Below, in pieces: positions 45,583 to 55,708 of a stretch of DNA of 64,000 nt; the first letter of the stretch is position 1, and every line of letters begins with the position of its first letter. A model generated the notes under the pieces. The model was not told where the DNA came from, searched no databases, and saw nothing but the letters and a program-made list of their open reading frames with translations. The DNA comes from Selaginella moellendorffii. Lineage: Eukaryota > Streptophyta > Lycopodiopsida > Selaginellales > Selaginellaceae. Position numbers and translations under genes: made by a program. The DNA lies in NCBI RefSeq assembly GCF_000143415.4, contig NW_003314274.1, positions 1,171,847 to 1,235,846 on the forward strand. The letters are read 5' to 3'.

Positions 45583-45610
45583 GGGCACCAGTTCGCCGGC
45601 AAACCAGCCC
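45583..45610. repeat. Subterminal palindrome, element 1
   Basis: A fifth copy of the element 1 palindrome (GGGCACCAGTTCGCCGGC then AAACCAGCCC) about 60 bp before a GAGTTCAACTCATGAG stretch (about 45660). That stretch resembles the right terminal repeat of element 2. Element 1 therefore seems to have kept its right end while losing the transposase gene. Confidence 0.6.
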
Positions 45611-45714
45611 GCCCCTAAGCGCCAAGTCCAAGTGTTTGTACTAAATTACAATTGAAAATTGAGTTCAACTCATGAGATTAACTCTTCAGCTCGTAAGCTT
45701 AAGTATAGTCCACA

Positions 45715-46063
45715 CTCCTTATATACTACATGCTTTTATAACCATTCTTAACTGCTTTATGCTTGTTTATGACAAACATTGCTTAAGTCGGATTGGATGC
45801 TTAAACTTAGGTGTAACTCCATTTCGCCTAAACTTTTTTCTTTTGCTTTGCCTGGGATGATATATAAGTGATGAAGAGGTAAATGTTTTATCCTGTGTAT
45901 CATTCCAAATAGAGCAAAAGATGAAAAATTAGGAGAAATGGAGTTACATCTAAACTTAGGCATCCAAAGAAGAAAAATTTGATTTAGGCAATGTTTGTTA
46001 TAGATAAGCATGAAATAGTTAGAAACGATTATAAAATCATATAATATATAAGTAACACTTAGA
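45715..46063. mobile_element. Fold-back (MITE-like) element
   Basis: A long imperfect inverted repeat. The left arm is about 45715-45870 (TATATACTACATGCTTTTATAACC...GTAACTCCATTTCGCC...). The right arm is about 45890-46063, its reverse complement with roughly 15-20% differences and one indel, around a ~20-bp loop. There is no coding capacity. Its length and structure fit a MITE or fold-back transposon; no target duplication was defined. Confidence 0.65.
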
Positions 46064-46425
46064 AGTGCTAGAAAACAACCCCCACTCACTATTATATGCA
46101 TTTATATTGAATTAACTATTTTTTCTTTTGCTTATGACTATTTATGCAAAATAGATTTGAAAGAGTGATATATGTTTATTCTTAATCACACCTTTAAGGT
46201 TTGAGGTTGAGTTCTCTTCTATTCTTTTCTCATTCTTCTTCTTCTTCTTCTTTTCTTTTTTATGTTTTTGTTTTTGTTTTTTTGTCACTATTTTTCAGGC
46301 AGGGGCAAGAACGCAAGTATAAGCAGAAAAAGCCTTACTCATTTTTGGTGACCATGGTGGGATAAACTATCACTCTTTGGCTTGAAAAATAACTAGAAGA
46401 AAATTGCTTGTAAAATTCAACGTGC

Positions 46426-46434
46426 CTCAAATGG
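46426..46434 (+). other. Left 9-bp target-site duplication
   Basis: CTCAAATGG, identical to 55621-55629. Nine bases is the usual length for Mutator-like elements. Confidence 0.75.
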
Positions 46435-46464
46435 GGGCTGGGTAGTTTTTGAGCTGAGCTCAAG
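46435..46464 (+). repeat. Left terminal inverted repeat of element 2
   Basis: GGGCTGGGTAGTTTTTGAGC followed by TGAGCTCAAG. It aligns with the reverse complement of 55587-55620, allowing small gaps. Confidence 0.6.
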
Positions 46465-46698
46465 TCAAAGAAAGTCAATGAAAGTCAAAGGAAGTCAATA
46501 CAATCCCCTAACTAGCGAAAGTTTAATGGCACTACCTTAGTTTGTCCCGAACCAAAAATTTTTAACATAAAATCTAGGTGTTTAAGGTATTCCATAAGCT
46601 CATGTAGATTATAGTTTCGACATGAACTAATCTTTTAGTCTACAAAAAAAGAAAATAATATATTAAACAATATAATTTATATTAAAATCAGAATATAT

Positions 46699-49600
46699 TC
46701 AATCTTCTTCTGCTTCCATATCCAGAAAAGTAGAAATGGGTATAGTGGAATGCTCCTTCACTATAGGCTCGTGTTGTATGTAATGTTGTGCCATACGTTC
46801 AGCATAAATAGGTAAGTGGAATTGACTTCGGTCCATATGATCATCCATATCATCAAGATCAAGCGTGTGGACTGAAACACTGTGTGTGATAAGTGTAGAC
46901 CTAATAAAATAGAAACATTTGAAAAAATATTATAGATTATTTCAAGCACTAACATCACCTGTCGCAAAATCTCCTAAGAATGTCCTCAAAGGCACCCTCC
47001 TTCTCAAGTGCAAAAACCGCTCGGCCTGTCTCTTTTGCTGCCTACACCATTGATCCAAATCCTGCTATAGCATCAAGCACAATCCCCTTTGGCGGACAGA
47101 ATAACTCCAACAAGATTTGCATGGCCGTGACCGAACGATGTCGATAACCAGGGAACGCTGGGTGAAGAATGTCCGAGTCAATCACATTTGGGATGATGTC
47201 TGTAGAGCTGTCATATCCTGGTAAAGCAAGAGCAACACACTCATCAGCTCGTGTGGCATTACGCCGGTTCCCAATGTGGCATAGAGCATGGTAGTTCTAG
47301 GAATAAATCTGGAAAAAAAATAGAATAGAGTTAATTTATAAATAAGAAGTCACACACCTTTCGCGTCTGCCTGCTAGTGCCTTTTGTGTCCACTGCCATA
47401 CTCGAAAGAAGGTAGCCAGATGAAAACTCAAGAAATCCATCATTGTTGTCAGCCAAGTGTGCGAGAAGGCCTTCCCACATTAGAGAGCAAGGAAGGATCA
47501 TGACAACCACACCCTCGTATGTCATGAAGCTGCTCGCAACCTTTAAGGCTTGGGAAATGTGTTGGGCCTACAACACATTCCATGATGGAGTATCCCCCTG
47601 CGGTGGTGCCATCCCATCGGGAAGATCGAAAAAGATGAAATCGATCTTCCCATAAGGTGTGAGCTGACCCAAACTATAGATCCACCAATCAAGCATGTAG
47701 AGCTCCCGACTAGTAGCATTTAAAAGCTATGTGTAATCCCCAATGAGAACAACAACTTCCCCAACACTGGCTGTTGGGGATAGAGGGCAAACTTGAAAAT
47801 CAATTATTAAAACTAAAAGTTGGAGATAAAAGTCATGCTTAATAACCTGTTTATGCATCACTGTAGAGGAGAGCTCTTCTAGGTCGTTATCTGTAGCCGT
47901 AGGGAGGGATGGGAAGAATGTCTTAGTCTGCCGAAAAGACTGATAGCTGCTCTTTGCAACATCTATAAAAAAAAAAGTGAAGTCAAGAATGAATAAAAGA
48001 ATGTTCCAAATCAAAGTCCTTACTCTCATGAAAAGCTTCATGATGGCCCCTTCGGGGGTTGCGTGGAGTAGGTACTGGAATCTCTTGTGCTGGAATTTCC
48101 TGTACAGTTTCCTCTGGTTCAACGGTATTTGGATTTGGCATTTCCTGAATGGTTTCCTGAGTGCTGACTCCTAGGTTTAGTTGTTGAACTTCAACAACGT
48201 CGTTATCATAGTCAGAAAGAGCCTCTGGAAAATAAGAATATAACTCAAGGTTAATATTTCCTAGCTAAGTGCTGAGTTTCAAGTGAACCTGGATGACATT
48301 CAAGGTAGAGATCTAGCTCGAAGTCCAATGTTGGCATCTGCTCCACGAGTTCAAGGTACCACGGGCATAGCTCCCTCTCATGTGTACAAGGATAGTAGAA
48401 CTCTAGCTCATACATCCCAAGCTTCTTGCCTCTAGTTAGGAGCTTCTGCAAAACACCGGTTGTGTATACCGGTGCACCAGGGCAATATTTTAAATATCTA
48501 CAAAGTAAAACAAAAATATAAATACCAATATATAAATGAGAATTGAAAAAATACCTGTAAACCATGTGCCTGGTTGGTTCTTGAACTCAGCCGAACTCGT
48601 CCCACCACGTGGAAGCTAACCATTCCCTATCTCCGCAAGACAAGCACAAATATATTCTTCGAGAGTGATACCTGTGCGAGTGCTGGAAAGAAACTTCTCA
48701 TCCCAGACTTGTAGCATCTCCTCACCAGCGGCAATACTCTGAGAAATGTACGCCTTCTCCTTCATCACCTTCTCCATCCTTATCTCGTAGTGTTTTTCGT
48801 TGTTTCGTAGCCAAGTGTTGAGAAGTTCCAAGCAGACACTTTGTTCAGCAAAGGACATTTTACTTTTAGAGATGTTGTAAATGAGTTCCTCCGGTGCTTT
48901 ACCAGTTCCTACATACACAAGGAGTTATGAAGTGTTTCACAAATTTTATAAGAACTTATGAACGCGACAACAAATCTCGGCAATGCTGTCAAGCCATTCC
49001 TGCCCGCGTCATATGTCTGCAATCAAGAGCAACTTTTTCACCTTTGTTCTCTTTGTATTCAAAATTCACTGCTCAATCGCGTGCCACTCCATCTCCTTCT
49101 GCTGCTCGTCCCCTCGGGCATTTTTAAAGAATGACGCTCTTTCTCCTTTGATTATGGGCTGCAAGAAACATTATGTAAGTCGATACATACTTCAATACTA
49201 ATTTACCTTCACCCAGACAGCAACTAGAAAATCAAGTGGCAGTTGGTACCAAGTCTGCAATTCTTGGCCTTTCCTAGCTGCTAGCTTCACTCGAATTGCT
49301 TCAAATACCTCATGATTGCACAATGTTTGGACCTCCTCTAGCGAGAGCATGCCAATAAACTAAAGGTGCTCAATGTCATGTACCAATGTATGAGCTTGAA
49401 ACGCAAATTGGTTTAGCCTGCAAAAACACGATATTAGCTAAGTTTACAAAAAATAAATTCTTACATGTTCATCTTATGGCATGCCATGTTGAGCTTCACA
49501 GTATGCTCCCGAGTCATTGGTTCGACAAGCGTGACTAGGAACACTAATTTGTCATTCTTCGTCATCTCGAAACTTCTCTTGAATGCATTTCCAAAATGCC

Positions 49601-51246
49601 AGCCACCTATGGTTTCCATCGATCACCCAAAAGAGCTTTCCAATGAACCCTACTGTCTCCACATGTTGTCCTAAGAATCCATCAAACTCACGAGACTTTC
49701 GCAGCCATATAGAATCCCATTTTTCCTCAAGTTCAGTAGTCACTAACTCTGTCCAGCTGGTTCCAGGGAAAGTTGGTGATGAAGGTACTAGCTGTGCTCC
49801 CAAACCCGACCTCGGCAAAGGAGCTATAGATAGCCATGTTGAAGTCGTAAGCTGAGCGCACCCAATGGCTTTGAACCAATCGGCACAAAGGAACTAGAAA
49901 TCGATGAGGGCCATTCCACGCTATTTTCTGTAACACTTTACTGACTGTCCGTTCTTGAGCTTGGATAATCATGTCCCGAACACGATCATTCAAGATGGTG
50001 TCAGAATCATGCATGCAGAATCCCTCACCACCACTAGCTCCCCCTGCACCACCAGCCTGAGGAGCAGTAGGAGCAGCTACCATGCCCCCAGTAGCCTCTA
50101 TAGTAGATCCACCTACAACGCTACCAATAACATCCTCAACTGGTTCATCAACCTGGCCATGAGCAACCTCAGCAACCGAAGGCACAGCACCCCCACCACT
50201 GCCAACATCAGATGCAAATACCCCACCACCAGTACCCGCAGCCTCAAGAGCACCAGTACCAACAGCCTCAATAACACCAACATTGATTTGAGTGTTCATC
50301 TCAACATCCACATCATTGTTATGCTCATCGTTGCCTCCAGCATGACTAGCCAAAACTTCATTGGATACTTGAGATGAATCTCCACTCAATTGACCAAGCC
50401 CACAATGATCAAGGCAGCTGCCTTTTCCGGGAGATCGAGACCATTGAGGTTAGCCTCGGCGCTTCCTCTAAAATAAAAAGCAAAACTATTATAACATCTA
50501 ACTTGTAATGTAAAGCAAACCTGTGGCATTTTAAGTTCAAGTCCCTTGTTGGAAGTTTCAGGCAGTCAAGCTTGATTTATATCTACTCTCACAAGAAAAG
50601 TTTGTAAGTAAAAGATGTGAAAAATAGATTGTAAACTACAAGAAATGCAAAGGAAAAAAACATAAGTCACTGGAAAAGGTTGGTTCACATGAGAACTGAC
50701 CTCACCTTACCTCTCAAGAAAAAGGAAAAACACAACAAGAATACGGGAGAGGTCGGTTCGCGCAAGAACTGACATCTTCCACCCTCTAATTTTCACATGA
50801 AATACCCCATCAAGTCAATGAAATAAAAAAAAAACCTTGAAGATGTTGGTTCGCACAAGAACTGACATTTCAATCTCTCTCTGTTTTCTAAAATATAGAA
50901 ATCTCACCACTAGAAACATGAAAAAAATTAAGAAAGCTCGCTTCTAGAAAAAATGAAGGTGGGGAGACGTCGGTTCGCGCGTGAACCAATCTTTCCCACC
51001 CCTTCAACAAGGAAAAAAAATAAAAAAACGAGGTAGAGATGGGCAAAAAGCTAAACAGAAAATGAAATAGAATGCTAGGAGATGTCGGTTCGCACAAGAA
51101 CCGACATCTCTATCCCTCAAGAGAAAACAAAAGTTGAGAAAATAAAAACTTTTAATGGAAGAAAGAAAGTGAGGAGACATTAGTTCGCGCGCGAACCGAC
51201 CTTCTCAAGGAAGCATACCTTGTTTGAGGAGCGTCTTGAAGCGCAT
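46699..51246 (-). pseudogene. ParB-like / beta-class amino-methyltransferase gene of element 2
   Basis: Minus-strand, many short introns. Exon 1 is probably 51246-51219 (MRFKTLLKQ, donor GTATGC), followed by a ~600-bp intron holding the palindrome array. A Gly/Ala/acidic N-terminal region (about 50389-49960) comes next. Then a ParB-like stretch contains KSREFDGFLGQHVE and VIDGNHRWLAFWKCI (about 49700-49600), then LVEPMTREHTVKLNMACHKMN. A helical middle part has EQSVCLELLNTWLRNN (about 48850). Motif IV reads KIDFIFFDLPDGM (about 47660-47620), followed by VVVMILPCSLMW. C-terminal motif I is GIVLDAIAGFGSM (about 47090-47050). Motif IV before motif I is the beta-class order of N6-A/N4-C methyltransferases, but canonical DPPY is replaced by DLPDG. 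Frameshifts (near 50410, 49800, 49575) and stops disable it. Confidence 0.6.
50677..51202. repeat. Array of six palindromes in the first intron, element 2
   Basis: Inverted repeats of the form GATGTCGGTTC-GCRCRA-GAACCGACATC at 50677-50702, 50749-50776, 50842-50868, 50966-50990, 51081-51108 (perfect 11-bp arms, 6-bp loop) and 51176-51202. They are spaced roughly 70-125 bp. Between them lie purine-rich spacers and CCCACCCC-like tails. A divergent half-site occurs at about 51530-51552. Confidence 0.9.
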
Positions 51247-51420
51247 TGCTAGGTTGAAGCGCCTTTCTCTCACCCTTCCCTGCTCAAATGCGCATTCTTT
51301 GCTGCTCAAACCCTAGGCGTAAAACCCTAAAAATCAACGATCAACAGTCACAATCAATGGTCATGATTTTTATTCTCTTTGATGGTGATCAATAAACACA
51401 ATCATTCAATGCTTTAGATA

Positions 51421-51816
51421 TTAAGATATGTATAATTGATCGTGAGAGGAATAATATTGTTGAAATGAATGTGGTTATGAGTGATAAGCGTCAGTCAATC
51501 ACAAAAGTTGTAGCATTGATTGTTTAAAAACCGCACACGAACCAACCTTTTCGAGCTTGAGTCTCTCACTCGTCACAAAAGAATAAAACTCTCTTGAAGG
51601 GAAGAGAGCATGGAGATGAGAGGGAGAACAAAAAATCAATGCTACAACTTTTGTGANNNNNNNNNNNNNNNNNNNNNNNNNNNNNNNNNNNNNNNNNNNN
51701 NNNNNNNNNNNNNNNNNNNNNNNNNNNNNNNNNNNNNNNNNNNNNNNNNNNNNNNNTCATAACCACATTCATTTCAACAATATGATTCTTTTCACAATCA
51801 ATTATACAATTAATAT
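51421..51816. repeat. Long inverted repeat containing the assembly gap
   Basis: The left arm 51421-51521 (TATAATTGAT...AATATTGTTGAAATGAATGTGGTTATGA...TCACAAAAGTTGTAGCATTGA) matches in reverse complement 51635-51656 plus 51757-51816. The 100-N gap falls inside the right arm, where the symmetric partner would need only about 18 bp. The ~110-bp loop is centrally placed between the two divergent genes. Confidence 0.8.
51657..51756. other. Assembly gap of exactly 100 N
   Basis: A run of 100 unknown bases, the conventional placeholder for a gap of unknown size. Confidence 1.
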
Positions 51817-52000
51817 AGGTGGCTCTTTAAGATTCTCATATCTCTCTAGATTCTAAATGGTTGTATATTTTGTTAAAATAATTAACTTGTCCTTTGCAAG
51901 GACATAGCTAATTAATGCTCACAATACAGAAGAATATCTTTGTTCTTTCTTGTCAATTTCTCCCCAAATTTTTTTCTAAGTGCTCGAGCAAGGAGAAGAT

Positions 52001-55000
52001 ATGAGAGAATTCTATTTGAAGTTCGATCAAAAGCCTCCAATTGTTTTCTCTAAGAGTGTTATAGGAGAGAGCTTCCTCTGCAAAAGATTCAAGCTGAAGC
52101 CAAGATCAATTAGTTTGGAGAATGTATGTCATGATAAGGGTAATTAGATAGAAAAATCCATTCTTCTCGATAGTGGTGTAGGAGAGAATAGGATTCAATG
52201 GGATCTTGATAGATGTACAGGTCAAGAGATTCTAGTTATAGGATCTCTGAAGCCAGGAGAGGAGAGCACATCAGTTTCACAGCCAACTGTGCAAGGAGTG
52301 AAGGATGAAGTTGTTATTCTTTCCAATGACGAAAATGAAGAAGATGAGCTTCCTGACATAGCTTCCCAGACAAGTAGGTGTGTTCCTTCTAGACCAGTTT
52401 TTGAAGTGGTGGATAAGACATTTCGGCAATCTCGATCATTACGGTTGGAATTGAAGGAGTTCCAGTACATGAGAGGTGAGGAGCTTCCTTCTTCCTATAA
52501 TGGGAATATATTCTTCAAGTTTCCACCAGCAAGTTCGTCAAGTAGGAAAATGGGTATAGAGACGCATCTTGATCCACATAATTGATGTAGAGTAAAGACG
52601 ACCCACTTCTCTCATTTCGATGGATCTGTGTCCATAGTTCATTGTGGTGGATAGCTTCAGTGTGTCGCTGAGAAATGCATTTCTGATCATGGCAAGAATA
52701 TGTGTTTCTTTGAAGGCTCAGCGATCAATCCCCCTAGGCGTGATGATGTTGCTATAGGATTTAGATGTTGCAAATGCAGGGCAACACCTGTGTGTCAAGC
52801 ATGTTGCAATGCGAAAATGTATTATTTTCTTCCACGGGATGGATGTTTAGGCAGAGCAACAGTGCATGTTGGATACCACTAACACTCAATTGAGGAAGGA
52901 ATCCGCCATGATTCTTTTCACAATTTGAAGACTGCTGTTACTACAGAGGCTGGGAAGAAAAGTGCAGCAACTCCAAAGTGTGTTCAACAGTCTGTACTAA
53001 AGGACTATGTGGTGGACATGTTGCTACAATCTGATAGCAAAAAAGAGTTCATGGAGAATAGCTTGAAGGACCTACTTCAAAATATAGAACCTATGACAAA
53101 TTTAAATAGGTATAAAATTAACACTTAACTCTACTTTATCACTAATAACACTCTTTTTTTTGGTAGAATAAAGAACTGGATGCGAGAAGGGCGAGATGGA
53201 AAGCTTTAATTTGGATTGGATGGGATTTTGGAGTTAAAAAGAAAATGTCCTTATGAGTTTATTCATGGGAACTTATTCGTTAGCAAAGTGACTTCGAACA
53301 ATCAACACCCTTTTATCTTTAAGATGTCTACCCTTGGTTCTGCTTCTGGTGTGGACCTTGTACAACAAATGGATATGGATGGAGATGGGGATTTGGCTAA
53401 TTCCTGGATTCATTTTGACCATATGGAATGAGTTTCAGGCTGGTCAACAATGGGAGCTCATGTTTATGATCACAAATAAGTGGCTTTTCATTTTTTAAGG
53501 ATCCATACCGATTTATATTATAACTATTCCTTTTATAGGTTGCAGTGCAATTTGACTATAGCTATAGCCGAATTCAAGGTTCAAGATTTTCAAGCACAAA
53601 CCGTCTTTTGGACATGTATGTCCGAGGTTGTTGAACAGCGAACCGGGAAGAAACCCAACTTCCGTGGTTTCATAGTAGATGCAGCTGGTGCTAACTGGTT
53701 GGCTGTACGACAAGTATTCGGAGGTGATAAAAGTTAGCTATTACAAGGTAGAGAGAAGAGTTGTGAGTTTCATTGGGCAAAGAGCGTCAATGAACATTGC
53801 CGATGCATCAAGTCTACCTTCCATCATGAGTTCAAGCAGCTTTGTCGGGAATGGATGGATGCACCAACTAAAGAGGAACACGAGGCAAAGGCAAATGAAA
53901 TGCTCATATGGTGGCATGAAGGAGATAAAGTGCCAATTGAAAACCTTCCATAAATGGAATGCTGGCTTGCATGATGGGAAGTTCGAATGTTTCAGTGGGG
54001 TCATTATACTCTCCATGTAAGCTTTCTCTCATTTTTTTCTTGTCACATTCAAATGCTGCATTTTTTGTACGATCAACCACTTGATGATATTGCACTTACA
54101 CTAACAATTAATCTCTCTGAGAGCAAACATTGGAGTTGGAGAGCTTCCGAAGCAGGGAAAGGAAAAATGTCCCTCTATGAAGTTACACTCTCCGACCTCA
54201 CTAGATCTCTTGTGTAGTCATCAAAAGCTTTGGCTGCACAAGAAGCAAGGTTTGCTGGTACAGGTCCGAACTTAGACAAGCTTCGAGAGCGGGTTAGTAG
54301 AAGGACAACACCAATAGCAGGGTCAATGTCTAAGATGGTGGAGGAAGTTGTTGCTGGAACTCCTATGAAATCAAGTTATGAACCACTTGAGGACATGAGA
54401 ACAGCCCATATGAAGCGTCGACAGACATTTGATGGGTCAAACATCACTCCTTCTAGCTCTCATCGTCCAGATTTTGACTACCATTCTGTTCCACGACACC
54501 AGAAAAGAACTAAGGAATATGGAGTGGAGGAGGTGCCAGTTGTTACACAAGTAAGTCCAGTGCCAGAGGTTGAAAAGGTTATTTCTCGTGAGCCAGTTTC
54601 TCATATCAACTGGGCAATTCAAAGAGTCAGTGCCAAGAGCAATGCACGTTGCTCTGGAATGATTGGGAGTCGAGGTCAGTGTCTTGCTTTTGTGTGCTCA
54701 GGTTCAAATTCTTCAGCAATGCCATGTTTCTAGGGCTGTCGAGATCTAGGAGTGAAGGGCCGCCAGTCAAGTTGGATTTACTGTTGTGGGACTGATGTCA
54801 TACAAGCCAGATCCACAGCTTAATTATTTTGAAGCCAGATTCTGTGCCAGAGGAGTGGCCAGTTGAGCAAAGCTGCAATCTTTTGAAAGAAGAGATTGAA
54901 AGTCTGGAGAGAGTAGGTTTCAAGCTAAAGACTTCCTCAAATGTTGCTGTTAGTATTGCTATGCCACTAATATCAACACTAGACCGGCATACACGACCAG

Positions 55001-55359
55001 CTAGGAATGGGAAGGCTGTACAATACAGGTCTTCCATTTCAAAAGGTGCACAAGAGAAGATCAAGCTGGCAAAAGAGCTAAAGTGCACAATCACAAAGAC
55101 AAACTACATTAGTGCTATGGCTAAGGAGTTTATTATTGTGACTGAGTCATCAAAGGGTATGAGCTACACTGTTAAAATCTGCAAAAATCCATCCTGTACC
55201 TGTCCAGATTTTACACAGCGGGAGAACAGGGGAAAGGTATATTTAGCCTGCAAGCACATCTATTACATTTTTATGCAGGAACTAAACCAAGATCCTAAGA
55301 TTGACCATCACATCCACCAAGAAAGCCTTACAATTGCGGAGCTTGAGAAGTGTTTTTAG
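52001..55359 (+). pseudogene. MULE-like transposase with SWIM zinc finger
   Basis: Mostly one plus-strand frame from the ATG at 52001 to the stop at 55359, interrupted by about nine premature stops, a few frame changes and at least one clear intron (about 53109-53166, GTATAA...GGTAG with an ACTAAT branch site). Order: N-terminal region, a Cys-rich patch (FRCCKCRATPVCQACC, 52761-52808), and a DDE-like core with FIVDAAGANWLAVRQVFGG (about 53665-53730). After that come GREKSCEFHWAKSVNEH and WWHEGD, and an acidic NLSESKHWSW (about 54100-54130) suited to the catalytic Glu. The C-terminal SWIM finger reads CTCPDF...ACKHIYYIF (about 55194-55274). D...D...C/H...E with a C-terminal CxC...CxH is the Mutator/MULE arrangement. 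This would be the mobilising enzyme of element 2. Confidence 0.7.
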
Positions 55360-55526
55360 ATTGCTTAGTGTTCGGATCTATGTATTTTATTAGTCGAATT
55401 TACTTGGAAATATAGATTATGGAGATCAAAAAGTCTGAAATCAATGTTGTATCACTTGGAGAGTCTCACCAGTGCGTTGTTTTCGTGTGTACGTTACAGT
55501 TTGAATAAAATTTTGAAAAATGGAAA

Positions 55527-55551
55527 GATGTTGGTTCGGGACGAACCAATG
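55527..55551. repeat. Subterminal palindrome, element 2
   Basis: GATGTTGGTTC, GGGAC, GAACCAATGT, the same motif family as the 50677-51202 array, about 70 bp inside the right end of the element. Confidence 0.8.
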
Positions 55552-55586
55552 TTTTTCTTGTGTTTGAGAAGCCGTGAGCTCAACTC

Positions 55587-55620
55587 GTGAGCTCATGAGC
55601 TCAAAACCTACTCGGGCTCC
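55587..55620 (-). repeat. Right terminal inverted repeat of element 2
   Basis: Ends ...GAGCTCAAAACCTACTCGGG CTCC. The reverse complement aligns with 46435-46464. It is followed directly by the right target duplication. Confidence 0.6.
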
Positions 55621-55629
55621 CTCAAATGG
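55621..55629 (+). other. Right 9-bp target-site duplication
   Basis: CTCAAATGG, identical to 46426-46434. Confidence 0.75.
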
Positions 55630-55708
55630 AATCACAAGTAGATCTTTTCAGTGATTGTAGAGGCTCTAAACCTAGACAACATTGAATGAAGGAGTTCTTT
55701 TTGTGATT

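Larger units (their letters stand above)
46435..55620. mobile_element. Mutator-like element (element 2) carrying a ParB/methyltransferase gene and a transposase
   Basis: The boundaries are set by a perfect 9-bp direct repeat and imperfect terminal inverted repeats (left GGGCTGGGTAGTTTTTGAGCT; right, reverse complement, GGAGCCCGAGTAGGTTTTG), followed by GAGCTC repeats. Inside are two divergent genes, a minus-strand ParB-like/amino-methyltransferase gene and a plus-strand MULE-like transposase with a SWIM finger. They are separated by a ~750-bp non-coding centre with a long inverted repeat. A palindrome array lies in the first intron of the minus gene, and one more palindrome lies 70 bp from the right end. 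The length of about 9.2 kb includes a 100-N gap. Both genes now carry stops and frameshifts, so it is non-autonomous today. Confidence 0.7.

Noticed and set aside
50677-51202. Regularly spaced repeats resembling a CRISPR array
   Set aside because: The repeats are inverted and imperfect, spacing is irregular, the setting is a plant transposon intron and no cas genes exist.
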